A stretch of DNA of 64,000 nt from assembly GCA_001972305.1 (NCBI GenBank), contig BDDD01000719.1, positions 68,042 through 132,041 of the forward strand. The letters run 5' to 3'. How positions within the stretch are numbered: the first letter of the stretch is position 1; the number at the start of each line of letters is the position of its first letter. Made by a program: the position numbers and the translations under genes. Source of the DNA: Cephalotus follicularis. Taxonomy: Eukaryota > Streptophyta > Magnoliopsida > Oxalidales > Cephalotaceae. Shown here piece after piece: positions 1-12,000 of the stretch. Below the pieces are notes generated by a model. It saw only the letters and a list, made by a program, of their open reading frames with translations, had not been told where the DNA came from and did no database searches.

Positions 1-1953
1 ATGTGAGAAAACTTTAGTTGAGGGGGAGGTATTGATATAATGTTGATAATAATAATGTTTCTTTTAAATCTTTTATTTAGTATCATTTTATCCTTCAATT
101 GGTATATTTCAATATGTATCCCTTTAAAATTGTTTTAATTGGTATCAAATTTTAGACATAATCTTTTTGATGCTAACAAAAAGGGGGAGAATGCTTTATG
201 CTTTAGGAAATATTGATAGCTTATGCTAAGGGGGAGCTAGATATGTAAATGTGCTATTAATGAAAATGAACTTGATGTGAATTTATAGTTTATGGTTGAT
301 AAACTTTTTTTAGATGACTTTTGAAGTTAGGTAATGAATTTGCATTTTTAATTATGTAATGGTTTTTAGTGTGTTGAAGAAAGTGAATATATTGTTTATG
401 CTTGCCATTGTTTTGTTTTCTCTCCATATATTGAATTTATACTTTCGTTAAAAGGAAATTTTGATACTAGCACATTGTTAAATGTTTAAACATATGCTAT
501 GATTAATGAGGAGTTTTCTTGAACATTTTGTTGTTTGACAAAAAAGGGGAGATTGGTAAATTGCATTGGTAAGCATTGGTATTGCATTGGTAAATTGAAT
601 TGAAGAATTGCTTAGGAATGCATTACATTGTCTATAATAATGTCTTTTTGAGACTATGCATACAAAAAGGGGGAGAATTGTTGCTAAATAACTTTGACAA
701 ATGCTCTAGACTTGATAAATTGTAGTTGAGTTAATTTTAGTAGTGTTAAAAGTTAAATATGTCAAAATCATGCAATATTAGGTTTGTTTTGTCAATCATC
801 AAAAAGGGGGAGATTGTTGGCTTTTTGCCACCCCTTTAATTGTGTTTAAAGGTTATGTTTCGATGATTAACAAACAAGTAACAAACAAGAAATACTTGTA
901 TGCATGTTTTGATATGTTACAAACACATATACTCACTTGATTGTAATGTTGAAAGTGTTGCAAAGGTTTAGATTGCAGAAACATGACAATCCAGTCGACT
1001 GCCATGATGTCCAGCCGACTATTGAGGTTGAGTAGCCGACTGCCCAAGGATGAATAGCCGACTGGACCTTCAAAGAAACCCTGCACCTGGAAATTGTCTC
1101 CAACCAGCCGACTGCCTCAGGGCTCCAGTCGACTGCCATGACAATCCAGTCGATTGCCAAGGCTTTCCAGCCGACTGCCAAGAAGTGCACATTTCAACCA
1201 GTAGCTTCTGTAAATCCATTTTCAGCTCAACCAGCCGACTGGAACAGAGCACCAGTAGACTGCCAAGGCACACAGTCGACTGCCAAGTCCATCCAGCCGA
1301 CTGCCACTCTCCAACGGCTATAATTTCAAATGCACAACAATTTCTCCAGCCAATTGTAAGGAAAATCCAGCCGACTGGATTTGGTCTGAATGCTTAAAAA
1401 TAGATCCGTTGGAGCATCTCTATTTAAGGAAGAATGTGATATCTTTACAAAAGAGACACAACAAGAGATTACAAGACAATACACACTTCTTCCAAGCAAC
1501 TCAAGAGCTATCCTACATCTTTCAAACCAATACCCAAAGCTTGTAACTAGTTTACACTTTCATATCCAACCTTTAAGAGGTTATTTGTAAACACAAACCA
1601 ATCTTTTTATCATTCATTGTAAAAGAGGGGAGTGAACCCTTGTAAGGTGTTTGATTGATTTGCACCCGGAACCCAAAATCAAGTGTAAGGTGGTTTGCTT
1701 TGATTTGCACCCGTAAACCAAAAATCAAAGGTTGCTAGTGGATTCTAGTGGAATATCAAGGGGTTCTTGAGAAAGTGGACGTAGGCACGGATTTTGCCGA
1801 ACCACTATAAACTCGTTTGCACACTCTCTATCCCTTATCTCTTTTACTTACAATTGTATTATTTGTTCTTGTGTGCTTGTTTAGTTTCATAGTTTAATTT
1901 GTTAATTTCGCAAACAAAATTAGTAATTAAAGGTTGCCATACTTTTCCCAACA
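1..1953 (+). mobile_element. 3' end of a Ty1-copia Sirevirus-type retrotransposon (3' non-coding region plus 3' LTR)
   Basis: The first 814 bases are the non-coding stretch that precedes a 3' LTR. They carry several polypurine-tract-like motifs of the form AAAAAGGGGGAGA, near 20, 178, 228, 540, 664 and 801. The last one runs straight into TGTTGG at 815, the classic junction of polypurine tract and LTR start. The LTR is then 815-1953 (about 1.14 kb, TGTTGG...CCAACA). Multiple polypurine tracts before the 3' LTR are a known mark of Sireviruses (SIRE/Maximus lineage). No pol coding sequence is visible because the window begins after it. The element sits within a gypsy integrase tail that resumes at about 1954. 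The 5' flank, and so the target duplication, lies outside the window. Lineage assignment is inference from the motif pattern. Confidence 0.8.
990..1378 (+). repeat. Cluster of about 14 CAGYCGACTG motifs inside the LTR
   Basis: Within the LTR, CAGTCGACTG or CAGCCGACTG (or a one-base variant) recurs about every 15-40 bases, for example near 991, 1011, 1033, 1054, 1104, 1124, 1146, 1167, 1231, 1252, 1272, 1293, 1345 and 1367. CAGTCGACTG is a perfect 10-base palindrome. Open frames across this stretch only translate the repeat and are not genes. Palindromic multi-copy LTR motifs are known in Sireviruses; whether this exact motif is one of those described I cannot say. Confidence 0.8.
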
Positions 1954-2495
1954 CAAATTAAAGATATGCATAAACAGGTTCGTAAACGAATTATCAAATT
2001 GAATGGAAAGTATAAACAACAGGTAGATAAGCATGAAAAAAAGGTCATTTTCAAGGAATGGGACTTAGTGTGGATCCATTTAAGGAAGTAGCGTTTTCCA
2101 GTTGGCATATTTGGGAAGTTGAAACCGCGGGCTGATGGTCCATTGAAAGTTCTCGAGCGCATTAATGACAACACTTATAAGATCGAGCTGCCAAGTGACT
2201 ATAATTTTTCTACTACTCTCAATGTCGTTGACTTATCTCCGTATCATGATGATGAAGCAGATTCAAGAGCGAATCTTTCTCGAGGGGAGTGGATGATGCA
2301 ATTTCGACAATTTCGGCAACTTTGAAGTCCAATTGCCCTAAACATTGGTTGGGTTCTTGAAAACGGGCTGCTGAGCGATAGTCATAGCTTCGTCAGTAGT
2401 TTGTGTGATACTCTTTAGAGATAATTTTGGATCGTTGTAGAGCAAACTTATGCGTGGTTTGATATTGTGGTGGAAGTTTCAACTTCTATTGTTTT
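1954..2495 (+). mobile_element. Ty3-gypsy remnant: integrase C-terminal end
   Basis: From about 1960 to 2320 the plus strand reads as the end of a gypsy polyprotein. It contains the conserved stretch KPRADGPLKVLERINDNTYK followed by ELPSDYN and then DLSPYHDDEADSR, a pattern typical of the integrase C-terminus of plant gypsy elements (probably chromovirus type). It is an old, broken fragment, with a Sirevirus inserted upstream of the preserved part. The sequence from about 2365 to 2495 is unassigned but probably belongs to the same element. Confidence 0.75.
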
Positions 2496-2853
2496 GGGTT
2501 AAATCCATTTTTGCCCCCTAACTTTACACGTCGTGTCTCGTTGGCTCTCGAACTTTTTTCGTGTCAAAGTTACCCCCAAACTCTTCTCCGCTCATCACTG
2601 TTATCTTCCATCAAATTTTTCGTCCAAAATCACCGTTAAGTGACATGTGGCAGGCAAATGGTGAGGGCCACGTGTCACTTAACGTTGATTTTGCCTGCCA
2701 CATGTCACTTAACAGCGATTTTAGAGGGAAAATTTGACGGAAGACAACGGTGATAAACGGAGAAGAGTTTGGGGGCAACTTTGACACGAAAAAAAGTTCG
2801 GGGCCAACGAGACACAACGTGTAAAGTTCAGAGGGCAAAAATGGACTTATCCC
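2496..2853. mobile_element. Mutator-like MITE with long terminal inverted repeats
   Basis: A 358-bp element whose two arms are inverted copies of each other over about 165 bp. The left end begins GGGTTAAATCCATTTTTGCC, and the right end read on the minus strand begins GGGATAAGTCCATTTTTGCC. It is flanked by an exact 9-bp target duplication, TATTGTTTT, at 2487-2495 and 2854-2862. Long inverted repeats with a 9-bp duplication are characteristic of Mutator-like (MULE) elements. It has no coding capacity. It is inserted in unassigned gypsy-derived or neighbouring sequence. Confidence 0.88.
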
Positions 2854-2967
2854 TATTGTTTTAGACAACACCACAGTAGGTTAGTGTTTGGTAAATTTAT
2901 CTACTTAGAGGGCATATCTTATTGAAATAACTTAAAATGTTAGGCGTTGAAATGGTTCAACTTCTAT

Positions 2968-3113
2968 TGTTTCAATGTCACTGACTTATCTCCGTATCAT
3001 GATGATGAAGCAGATTCAAGAGCGAATCTTTCTCAAGGGGAGAGGATGATGCAATTTCGACAGTTTCAGCAACTTCGGAGTCCAATTGCCCTAAACATTG
3101 GTTGGGTTCTTGA
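2968..3113 (+). mobile_element. Second partial copy of the gypsy integrase tail
   Basis: This segment repeats 2217-2362 at high similarity (about nine differences over some 145 bases by eye) and again encodes the DLSPYHDDEADSR motif and the sequence just after it. The similarity stops abruptly at about 3113, where LINE-like sequence begins. It is a fossil fragment, arising either from a local duplication or from a second insertion of the same family. Confidence 0.75.
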
Positions 3114-3692
3114 AATCCTAGTCTTTGTGGTGCTAGTGGCTTGCTTCGTGATAATAGTGGTTCGTGGATTTGTGGCTATGCATGTAAGATTGGTCATGAA
3201 TCTATTACTCATGCAGAGCTATGGAGTATTCGCATAGTCTTATTCTAACCTAACAAAGAAATCTGGCTAAACTTATTGTTGAAACAAACTCTTTATTCTC
3301 TAAAGAACTTATTCATTCGGCTAATACTTGTTTCCATGCACTTGGAGTGTCATATTGCAGATCTTTGATCGGTCAATTTCTCTCATGTAGCCTAAGCCAT
3401 ATTTATAAAGAAGGTAACTTTAGTGTTGATAACATGGCTAATCTGAGCTACGAGCTAGATACATCAGTCAAGGTTTTTTATACTTTACCTCGTGGAATGA
3501 CGGACCTTCTCTTAGCTGATATTACTTATGTTTCTTGAATTAGATAATAATTTTGTGCTTGTATGCATGTTTCTAACGTAAAAAAAAAAAAAGTTTTGTA
3601 CTCGCTGCAATGTAATAAATATATGGTTGCCTTGAGATTATAAAAGATCTCGTTTATAAGAGAGAGGAAAAGAAAAACCAAAAAAAAAAAAA
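3114..3692 (+). mobile_element. 3' end of a LINE (non-LTR retrotransposon), RNase H domain
   Basis: From about 3116 the plus strand encodes pieces of the RNase H domain found at the end of plant L1-type LINE ORF2. It begins GLLRDNSGSWICGYACKIGH followed by an AELWSIRI block, and near 3392-3450 it has IYKEGNFSVDNMANLSYE, which matches the H..REGN..AD.LA motif of the family. The frame is interrupted between the two blocks, so this is a 5'-truncated, decayed copy. A-rich runs near 3580 and 3680 are the likely poly(A) tail or tails. The exact 3' end is uncertain. Confidence 0.75.
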
Positions 3693-6600
3693 AACAAAGG
3701 ATCGTGATTCATGCGCGTGAAAATGAAATCTTGTCCTATACATATATGTTAGAATAACATGAGCTGTTGAACTTGAAAAGTGATGAGTCCTGTAAAGAAA
3801 ATGGTGATATATCATATATGTAGCAAAGATGATGTGGATTACAACAGGGCATGATAACAGAGGGCATCATGGACATCACAAACATGGCTTATAGAATGAA
3901 ATTCAAGGGAAAGCAAGCATGCATAGTGCAAACACGAAAATGTCGTTATCAAGTTTTTGTTTTGTTAACGTAATGGTGCATTTTTTTCCCTGTAAGAAAC
4001 TTCATGCCATGCCTAGCATTGAACATCTGACAAGGACATGTAACCGTGACCTCCTCTCTTCCTCACCACATAATATCTCTCTCTCTCACACAAAAACTTG
4101 AATGCCAAAGAAAAAAGAGAACATAAACCTTACTTGATAATTGGGGGCGTTTGACACCCAATTTAGTAAGTTGGGTATTTGATATAAAACTCATAATGTA
4201 ATGTTAAATTGTAAAACAACACAAAATCGATAATTACTTATCGCTGTGTAAAATGATACCCATGTACAATAAAGGTAAGTATTAAAAACTGACAAAGCCA
4301 CAGTGACACATACCAAGCGGGTTACGCGAATAATTTGGTAACAAAAAGATAACAGCAACAAATATTATTATGAAGAACAAAAAAGCTTAATTTCCTATTG
4401 AAGTGTATTACTGCACAACAAAGGTGTCAATTATAGTTTGGTAGATAATGACAATCACTAGCAATTAATGCTCTAAGCAAACGAACTATTAGGATTGGAG
4501 TAGTGTAGATCCAAGCATATATATAGATATATATATGAAGCCATGAAGGCCCTCAAAAAATAATTATTAGTACACTAGTTTTGATGCTTTTTGAGTACGG
4601 TTTCAATCATGTACACCAACGTCGCGTCTTTTATAGTACTGTATTAATTAAATAATGCATCTGTACCTTTAGGTTTTCTTTTTTTTCTTTTTAGTTAGAA
4701 AAAAAAAAGATTTAATTTATGGGTTACATTCGACATTCTTCACTCATTTTCGTAGAGTGATGTCGATTCAGCTATAAAAAGTATATATTCTAATATAAGT
4801 TTGTATAAATAATAAATTGATGTATTAAGCATACAGAGATTAGAACCCAATAATTATTAAACAATAATTTATTTTTATATATTCTATAAGTAATAGTCTT
4901 AGCATTCTTAACTAAATAATAAATACTTTGAGTGTAATAGTTTAAACAATTTATTACTTAACTCTCTTAACCTAAGGTATTCAGATGTTGTACCCTAACA
5001 CTTATTACTTGGTATTAGACTTGAAGAACCCTATTTGATAATTTTGAAGATTCACAAACTTGGAAAAAACATGAGATTGGAGAAGACAGTAAAATTGTCA
5101 ATCGATGGTACAGAGGTGTGCTTGTTTCTATATATATTGCTTGTCTCTAGCTTGTGTCTTCTCCTTTACCCACTGCAGTGTCAGAATTTCAGCATTCATT
5201 CAGGGTTTCAAAGGATTCATATAAATGGGCAATGTTCATGATTTATTATTACAGTAATAACAAGACGTGTAGCGGATCCAATAGATTCATCAAAATTCCC
5301 GTTGAAATAGAATCCAGTGTTCATACAATTAAGAGTAATTAAGTAGTAAACATTCATTGGTTATTAAGGACATCCCAAAAGCGTTCAAAGAGTAATTGAG
5401 TTTCGAAGAAAAAAACTTTAAAAAAAAGAAGAGACAAATTCGAATGCGACATATCATAACAGATTGTTCTTTGTTAGTGACGTGCACACATCATATTGGT
5501 TAAGACAAATGAACATTGCATACACGATTGATAAATCAGAATGTTAAATTGCTCAATTATCAAAAAAAAAATTTAGCCAAACATAAAAAACGAGTATTAT
5601 TTTAAGCTACACACTTATGTTGAGTTGGACTCTTTTTCATCTGATTCTTTATGTTGTATTTGATGAATATAACTTTTTCTATGTGTTATTATTATTTAGT
5701 TGATAGATAATTTATATTTTAAAAATTTTAATAGTTGAATTTTTTTTGTTTTATTTATATAAACTATACATACAAAATTTAAAAATATTGAATATCTATA
5801 TTATTCTATTTATATATATAATTCGATGATTAAGCTTTAAAAAAAAAACTCATGTAACCATTGAATTATCCTGTATTAATTGAATATCTATATATATCCG
5901 ATTGAATTGAAAATTTATATAAACATAAAATTCAACAGTTAAATTTATAAAATATAAATTACATATCAAAAATCTTTATTATTTCATTTATACACAATAA
6001 TTCAACGATTATATCATTGAATTATTGTGTCTAAATGAAATATATATATCTATTCGATGGATTTACAAATTTATGTAAATAAAATATATAAATAAAACAA
6101 TAAATTTAATAATTAAATTTATAAAATATAAAATCAACAAAAAAAAATAAAATAATGATTAGTAAGATACTGAATACGAAAATTCCTGTCTTAATCCACG
6201 TAGCACAAATTATGCCAAGTGTACGCCAACAGAAAGTACTAAACAAGTAGCAAAGAGTGGATATCAAGTGATTGATACCCTAGGTAGAGACACCCAAGGA
6301 GGAGGTAGGGTGGGTCCAATAGCCCATCAACGCTTTTTGACAATTTTACATATAGCATTATTACAGGTTGCTAAGTGCCCTTAATTTCTGGTCACACGTC
6401 TTTATCAATTTTTCTCCCATCTTGGGTGTCTATTTTTTTCACACTTTATTATTTTATTTTTATCTGTGCCTGTGCCTGTGCCACTGCCAGTGATAAGAAC
6501 AACGAGAAAGCCTTTCGTATCATCATCGTTGGAATATAACAACGTGAGAATGATAAGTAGATTTACAACGATGGCATTGGAAGATTTTTCAAGAAGAAGA

Positions 6601-8700
6601 AAAGGTCCTACCCTCCAATTACTTCACTAGCTAGTAACTAATTATGCAGCCAATGGGACAAATTAAGCCACATATTTATATTCAACCTCGGTTACAATGG
6701 AGAGTAACACCATAGAAAAAATTGAAAGAAACCACACCAAGAGAGAATCTGAACCCCCTTGAAGAAGCTGGGCGATAATGAATGTTGCACGTTGCATAGT
6801 TAAAGAGGATTCTAAGATCGGGGCCACAAAGTGACTCAATTGTATATATGTATGTGACTAATGAAAGGGAAGGGAGGTATGTCTTGTACGTTGATGTGGG
6901 GCTAAACTAAACTGAAGGGGTGCCTAGTTTCATGGAGACTGCAAAGAAATGTGGTGTCGCTTCCAGTTACCGACTCATAGTGTATAGTTATATCTAAGTT
7001 TAGTTTCCTTCCTATATAAATAAATTTCTATATATTAATCCTAGTGAAGCTAGCTTTGGTACCATTATTGAAGACATTAAAGATTTATGGAGGAATTTTG
7101 TCTCTTGCTGTTTTAATCACATACGAAAAGGGGCTCATTGGTATAGGCCATTATGCCAGGAATGTGTGATTTGAATGTGTATTACATAGTGAGCTTCCTA
7201 TCTTCCTTTGTGTTTTCGTTTCTTTGGATTTCAGTATATCTCTACTTTCATAAAAAAAATAAAATTAAAACAAAAAAAAAAAGGCATTTTAAGTCCCGAC
7301 TTGGGTTGCAACCTAATTCCGATTCGGTCGACTTTAGGCCCGTTTGGTAGTGCGTTTGGCCGTCTAAAAGCGTGTCCAAACGAATTACAAATGGGTGTTT
7401 GGTAAAATGAACCCAAATGCAAGTTAGGCCACCACCAGAATTTCATCAATCATAACTGAATCTAAATTGTACTTTGTTAATGTTTCTTCTGTTTTATGTA
7501 GGGTGAATTTACCGGTAGTCTTAAGGAAAGAATTCTTCTGAGATGTTTTGAGTCTACTCTCATGCGAAATCTGTTCTCTTGTGATTCTCTACTCTCTAAC
7601 AAGTTTCTAATGAATAATATGCTCACAAGCATACTATGCATGGCTCAATTCTACGAAAATAAGGATGTCATTTGTTAGAAAATGCAAAATTAATTATAGG
7701 TACTGCTAGCTTCTAAGGTTCAAACCAGTTTTGTAGAACTCGAGAGTCAACAAAACACAACATCATAGTGGCATAGTTTCATAAACAAGCAGATGAAGAT
7801 GCTAGCGTGAAACTATGAACAAGCCAAATTTTTTATAAATGCATAAGAAGATTTTGCCTAACTTTGTTGTTTTCATCCAAATAACTTAATAGGAAAACGT
7901 TCTTCTCATGCCTGCTTCAAAGCAAAACTCCATACCACAAATAGCAATCAGGGTCAATGAAGTGTAAAATAAATAGGATTAAGAGCTAATAGAATTTAGG
8001 CAAGAGAAGAAAGACTTCACACCATATCAAAAACTCAAGTACAAAGCATAAATGAGTCGAGCAGATATCTATAACATCTAAGCTATCCAGTGCAAATGAT
8101 TCAGAGGGCTGGAAAGCAACAAGATTTTTACTCATTCATTGCAGTACAATATCTTAACAGATCAATAATCTGTTTAAAACCTAGGCAGGCTCATGTTTGC
8201 ATAACTACAGAAAAGCTACCTAAGCTTGCATTCATCATGTCTCAGCAGTTGAAAGTAAACAGAAAAAAGAACTAAAGCAAATGCGCAAATCGGAAGATAC
8301 TTTAAACTGCCCTGCATACAACACAATAACCTGAGCTAAGCAAGTGAATCAGAGGAAACCTCACAAACTACTCAGCTTAGGTGGTTCAATAACTCCATAT
8401 TGGCAGATTTGAAAACCGGACACAAGTGAAATCCTTCTCTAAAAATTAGCTCTTGTTTATCTTTTTTCAATCATATAGTTATATGAAAACAAAAACCACA
8501 ATCACTGAAAACAATTTTTATGATTTTGAAAATCACATGACACCCCATTCATGGATGTTACTTATGTCACCCCTTCCAACTTCAAACATGTGTAACCCTC
8601 TGTGCATTAAATCATCTCGCCACCCAAGACAACCTAGCTTGAAACCAGTACTTGAAATGCAAGAGAGGGATGCCATTGCCAACTTTGTCACTAAAGGATG
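3693..8700. other. Gene-free intergenic region
   Basis: AT-rich sequence with homopolymer runs, small dinucleotide tracts and no open frame that resembles a protein I know. The only structured element I can defend is the inverted-repeat block near 5.7-6.1 kb. The phrase CCCGTTTGGTAGTGCG near 7339 resembles the ends of some plant hAT MITEs, but I found no matching partner end or target duplication. Confidence 0.6.
5695..6140. mobile_element. AT-rich inverted-repeat element, MITE-like
   Basis: The left side (about 5695-5830) matches the reverse complement of the right side (about 6000-6140): TAGTTGATA then TTTTATATT-type and TTGTTTTATTTATATA blocks appear in mirrored order. A further internal mirrored block lies around 5935-5970. 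The arms are imperfect and extremely AT-rich, so chance similarity inflates the match. No clear target duplication was found. It is likely an old MITE or foldback element; the boundaries are approximate. Confidence 0.45.
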
Positions 8701-9092
8701 AAGATTATACATTAATATAAGGAGAATAATATGCAGCCCATTAGCTCACCAATCTGAATGTCGAAATGAAAAATCATGAGTAATAGCCCTCTTTTTACCC
8801 TAACATCTATCTGAAATATCAGCAACGCCAACATTTGACATATCACCAACATGACAAGTCCTCTTTCCATATAACCATAAGCTAGAACAGTAATATATAA
8901 GAGGGAAAATAGCATTCAGCATCGCTAAAATTCCTACAGGAATTAGACATTACTTGCAGCTTTTACAAACCAAATCAAATTAAAACAGAGCAGGGAGGCA
9001 ACTAGATGGAGTTAATCATAACTTATAAACCCCAATGACCAATACTTGAACTATTAACCACTATTTGCTTACAGATCTAAACAACTGCTGAA
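8701..9092 (-). other. Probable 3' UTR of the upstream-coded unknown-function gene
   Basis: The 400 bases after the TGA at 9093-9095 (minus strand) hold no open frame I recognise and probably include the 3' UTR. No clear polyadenylation site could be fixed by eye. Confidence 0.35.
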
Positions 9093-12000
9093 TCAAAAGG
9101 GCTTCTCATACTCGCGACGTGGTGGGTGCTCCCAAGCTGGCAAAAAGCCTACAAGTAAATGATGAAATGGTTCTTAGGGCAAGTAAAATAAACTGAAATA
9201 GATGAATAGAGATAAGTTAAATATATGGAGTCATGATCCCTTTACTTGTCCATATCAGAACAATAAAATAAATGATGTAACAATAACTTGAAACGTCTAA
9301 ATGTTTGACAATATAAAAACTCACTACTTATTCTAAAATGTTTGACTATGTTGCACATATCTACAAACTAAACAAAGGATGTGCTTCATCTAAGATTATT
9401 TTTTTTGGTCGAAATAGAATTCACAAACTAAAAGGAACCATACCTGGCTACCTCTCAGAGATAACCAGCTATGCATTTTACCCACAAATATATACATAAA
9501 AATCTCCTGTGGTAGCACTAAGATGGCATGAATGTTGTAAAGTTAAGTGTACTTCTCCTTTAGATTACTTATAACTAGCTATCCAATGTTAAAAAAACTA
9601 GATCAACACTTTCAATTCATATCCCCTAAATGTTAAAGACAAAATTGGTTTAAATATTTGCCACTGACAACCATTTCTAATAAAAAAAAAAATCTGTTTA
9701 GAAAAATGATTTTGCAATATCAGATGCCCTGATTAACAGAGGAGAATTATGTTACAGTTGACTTCTCTGAGTATTAGTTTCATATGAAAATAGCATATAA
9801 TATGTCGAACACAATACCACAGATGATCAATTCCCCATCTTTAATTGATACACACATTCATTAGAATAAGTATAAACCTTTGGAAGAATGGGTACACATT
9901 TTCCCAAAATTCTTAGCTTCCATTTAATCTCCACATTTTACAAGCAAAACCGGGAAATTCAAATTTCAAGAAAAGAATAGAGAAGGAAGTAAGCAAAAAG
10001 CAAAGACAAATGCTAAAGAATGCCTATAGACGAAGCTGTTTCAGTTCCTTTATGTTGTCTTCCTGAATAGCATTAGCTGTCAACATAAATTGTCTTTCAG
10101 TAGCTTTCTACGTACCACCTTTTTGGCTTGAATTGTGTTGCATAGAATACCACAAGCATGCCATCAATTATAGCATAAAAATCAATTTATACATAACATA
10201 TTTTGGATACTCATTAAAACTCCAGTCAAACATCGACCTAGGCAGATCAACCACACAGACTCCAGAATTATTAGAAAAACAAACCATGGAATTAAATATC
10301 TGGCATACTTAATGGTATTTCTCCCAGGGACATATAGATCGAATCATCGTCAGCAAGAGCTTCCTGAAAAAAGCAGTAAGAGCTAACAAGTTATTTCATC
10401 AATGACATGAAGTCACTGAAACACAAGATGACTTAATGTGAATCACTGTAGCTATCTTTCATGATCCAGCTTAAAAGATTAAAACATCATTATAAGATAA
10501 TGAATGCAGAATTACACATCTAAGGGAACCAATGATGTATTTTCAAATTGAGCCCAATAAATTACAAGTCTGACTGGTGCTTTTAAAATATTATGTATAA
10601 GGAAAAACTGTTTCCCAGATGTTAAGGGTTACCTCTCCATCAGGAAGGCCCATCTCGTTCTGCAAAGGATTTATATCCTCTGGTACTGGAGGACTATTGG
10701 AAAAAGCATTGAGGTACTCTGTGAGCATTAACCCATCATACTGATCTTGAACTTCAGGAATATGACCAGAATTCTGTGCATGGTTAGAGAAGCCATCCAG
10801 GCTTCTAAACATGGTATCTGTCCTGCATTTTTGAGCAATGTAATATCAAGAAGCTATATGTTGGCACACTTAAGAAAAATAGGGTTGGGGAGAGGAATCA
10901 AACTGACTGTACAGCTGCAGAGGATTATACTTCCACCATTTATACAGGTTGAAAGAACAAATACATGGAGCAACAAAAAGGTGTATTGTTAAGAGAAACA
11001 TACTTCTTTTCAAAGTCATCAATAACTTTTTCTTCTTGGTTAGAATCATCCTCTAAATCAATTACTTCAATCTCCTTGACATTGCTTATATGTCTACTAT
11101 ATTCACGAGACATATAAGAATTACTCATTGACAAGTCACTATCAACCCGAGCTGCTTCTTTTTTGTTCTCTGTAATGGATGGGTGAATAAGCATTATATC
11201 ACTATGATGGTTCTCATTCATATCCGAAGCTTCCATGAGATTAAGGTCGCAGATCTTAAATGAACTTGGAAAAAGCTGTTTTTCTTGTCCATACTCAGTG
11301 CTCATCTCACCACCAGCGTTTGGAATTTGGGGATTACTAATCAAGCTCTGTGGAGCAACACTCACTGTCAGCTTCTCAACTGCTGAAGCTACCTCGTCTT
11401 GTGAACTTGCTCTATTCTCACTCAAATTAGAAGAGTTGAGGACCTTTTCAGCCTTATCAACCATGGGAGGAAGCCATTCTCTTGGTTTTTTTGATCCTTC
11501 CCTTGTATCACTCTCTTCTATGGCTCGTTTCTCACCTCTATCTTTAGCCATGCTGCTCAGACTTTGGAGAATTTGCAGACCCTGACCTGATTCTTTCTCA
11601 TTGTCATGTATCAGAGCCCTATCTGGGAAAGATTGAAACCTTGTCCATTTACCCTGTTCAACATCATATGCGGCACCTAATGCCCCAACATCCTCAATAG
11701 ATGGGACGGACTCAGCTTTTAAATTTTCAGGGTTCGGGCATTTTGAAATATGACTTTTATCGGATAGCATGTCGCCTGAGGTGCTGTCCAGAGAGGCATC
11801 TTCAACTAAGACTTCAGTTTCTCTTTGTGGGCCAATATCAAGAGTGTTTTGCACTTCGTTATATGGAACCGAATCAACCTTTGAGCCCCTACATGACAAT
11901 GACGAGCGTGTTTTCGTAGGGACCTTTGCAAATTTGCAGAGAGTTACTAAATCAGTACCATTCTTGCTTGGGGGATCACCCTCCACATCACATTGCTGGT

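Noticed and set aside
1050-1397. Open frame of 115 codons with repeated PVDCH/PADC units
   Set aside because: It is a translation of the palindromic motif cluster inside a retrotransposon LTR, with open frames on both strands for the same reason.
7330-7450. hAT-like MITE suggested by CCCGTTTGGTAGTGCG
   Set aside because: No matching inverted end or 8-bp duplication was found.
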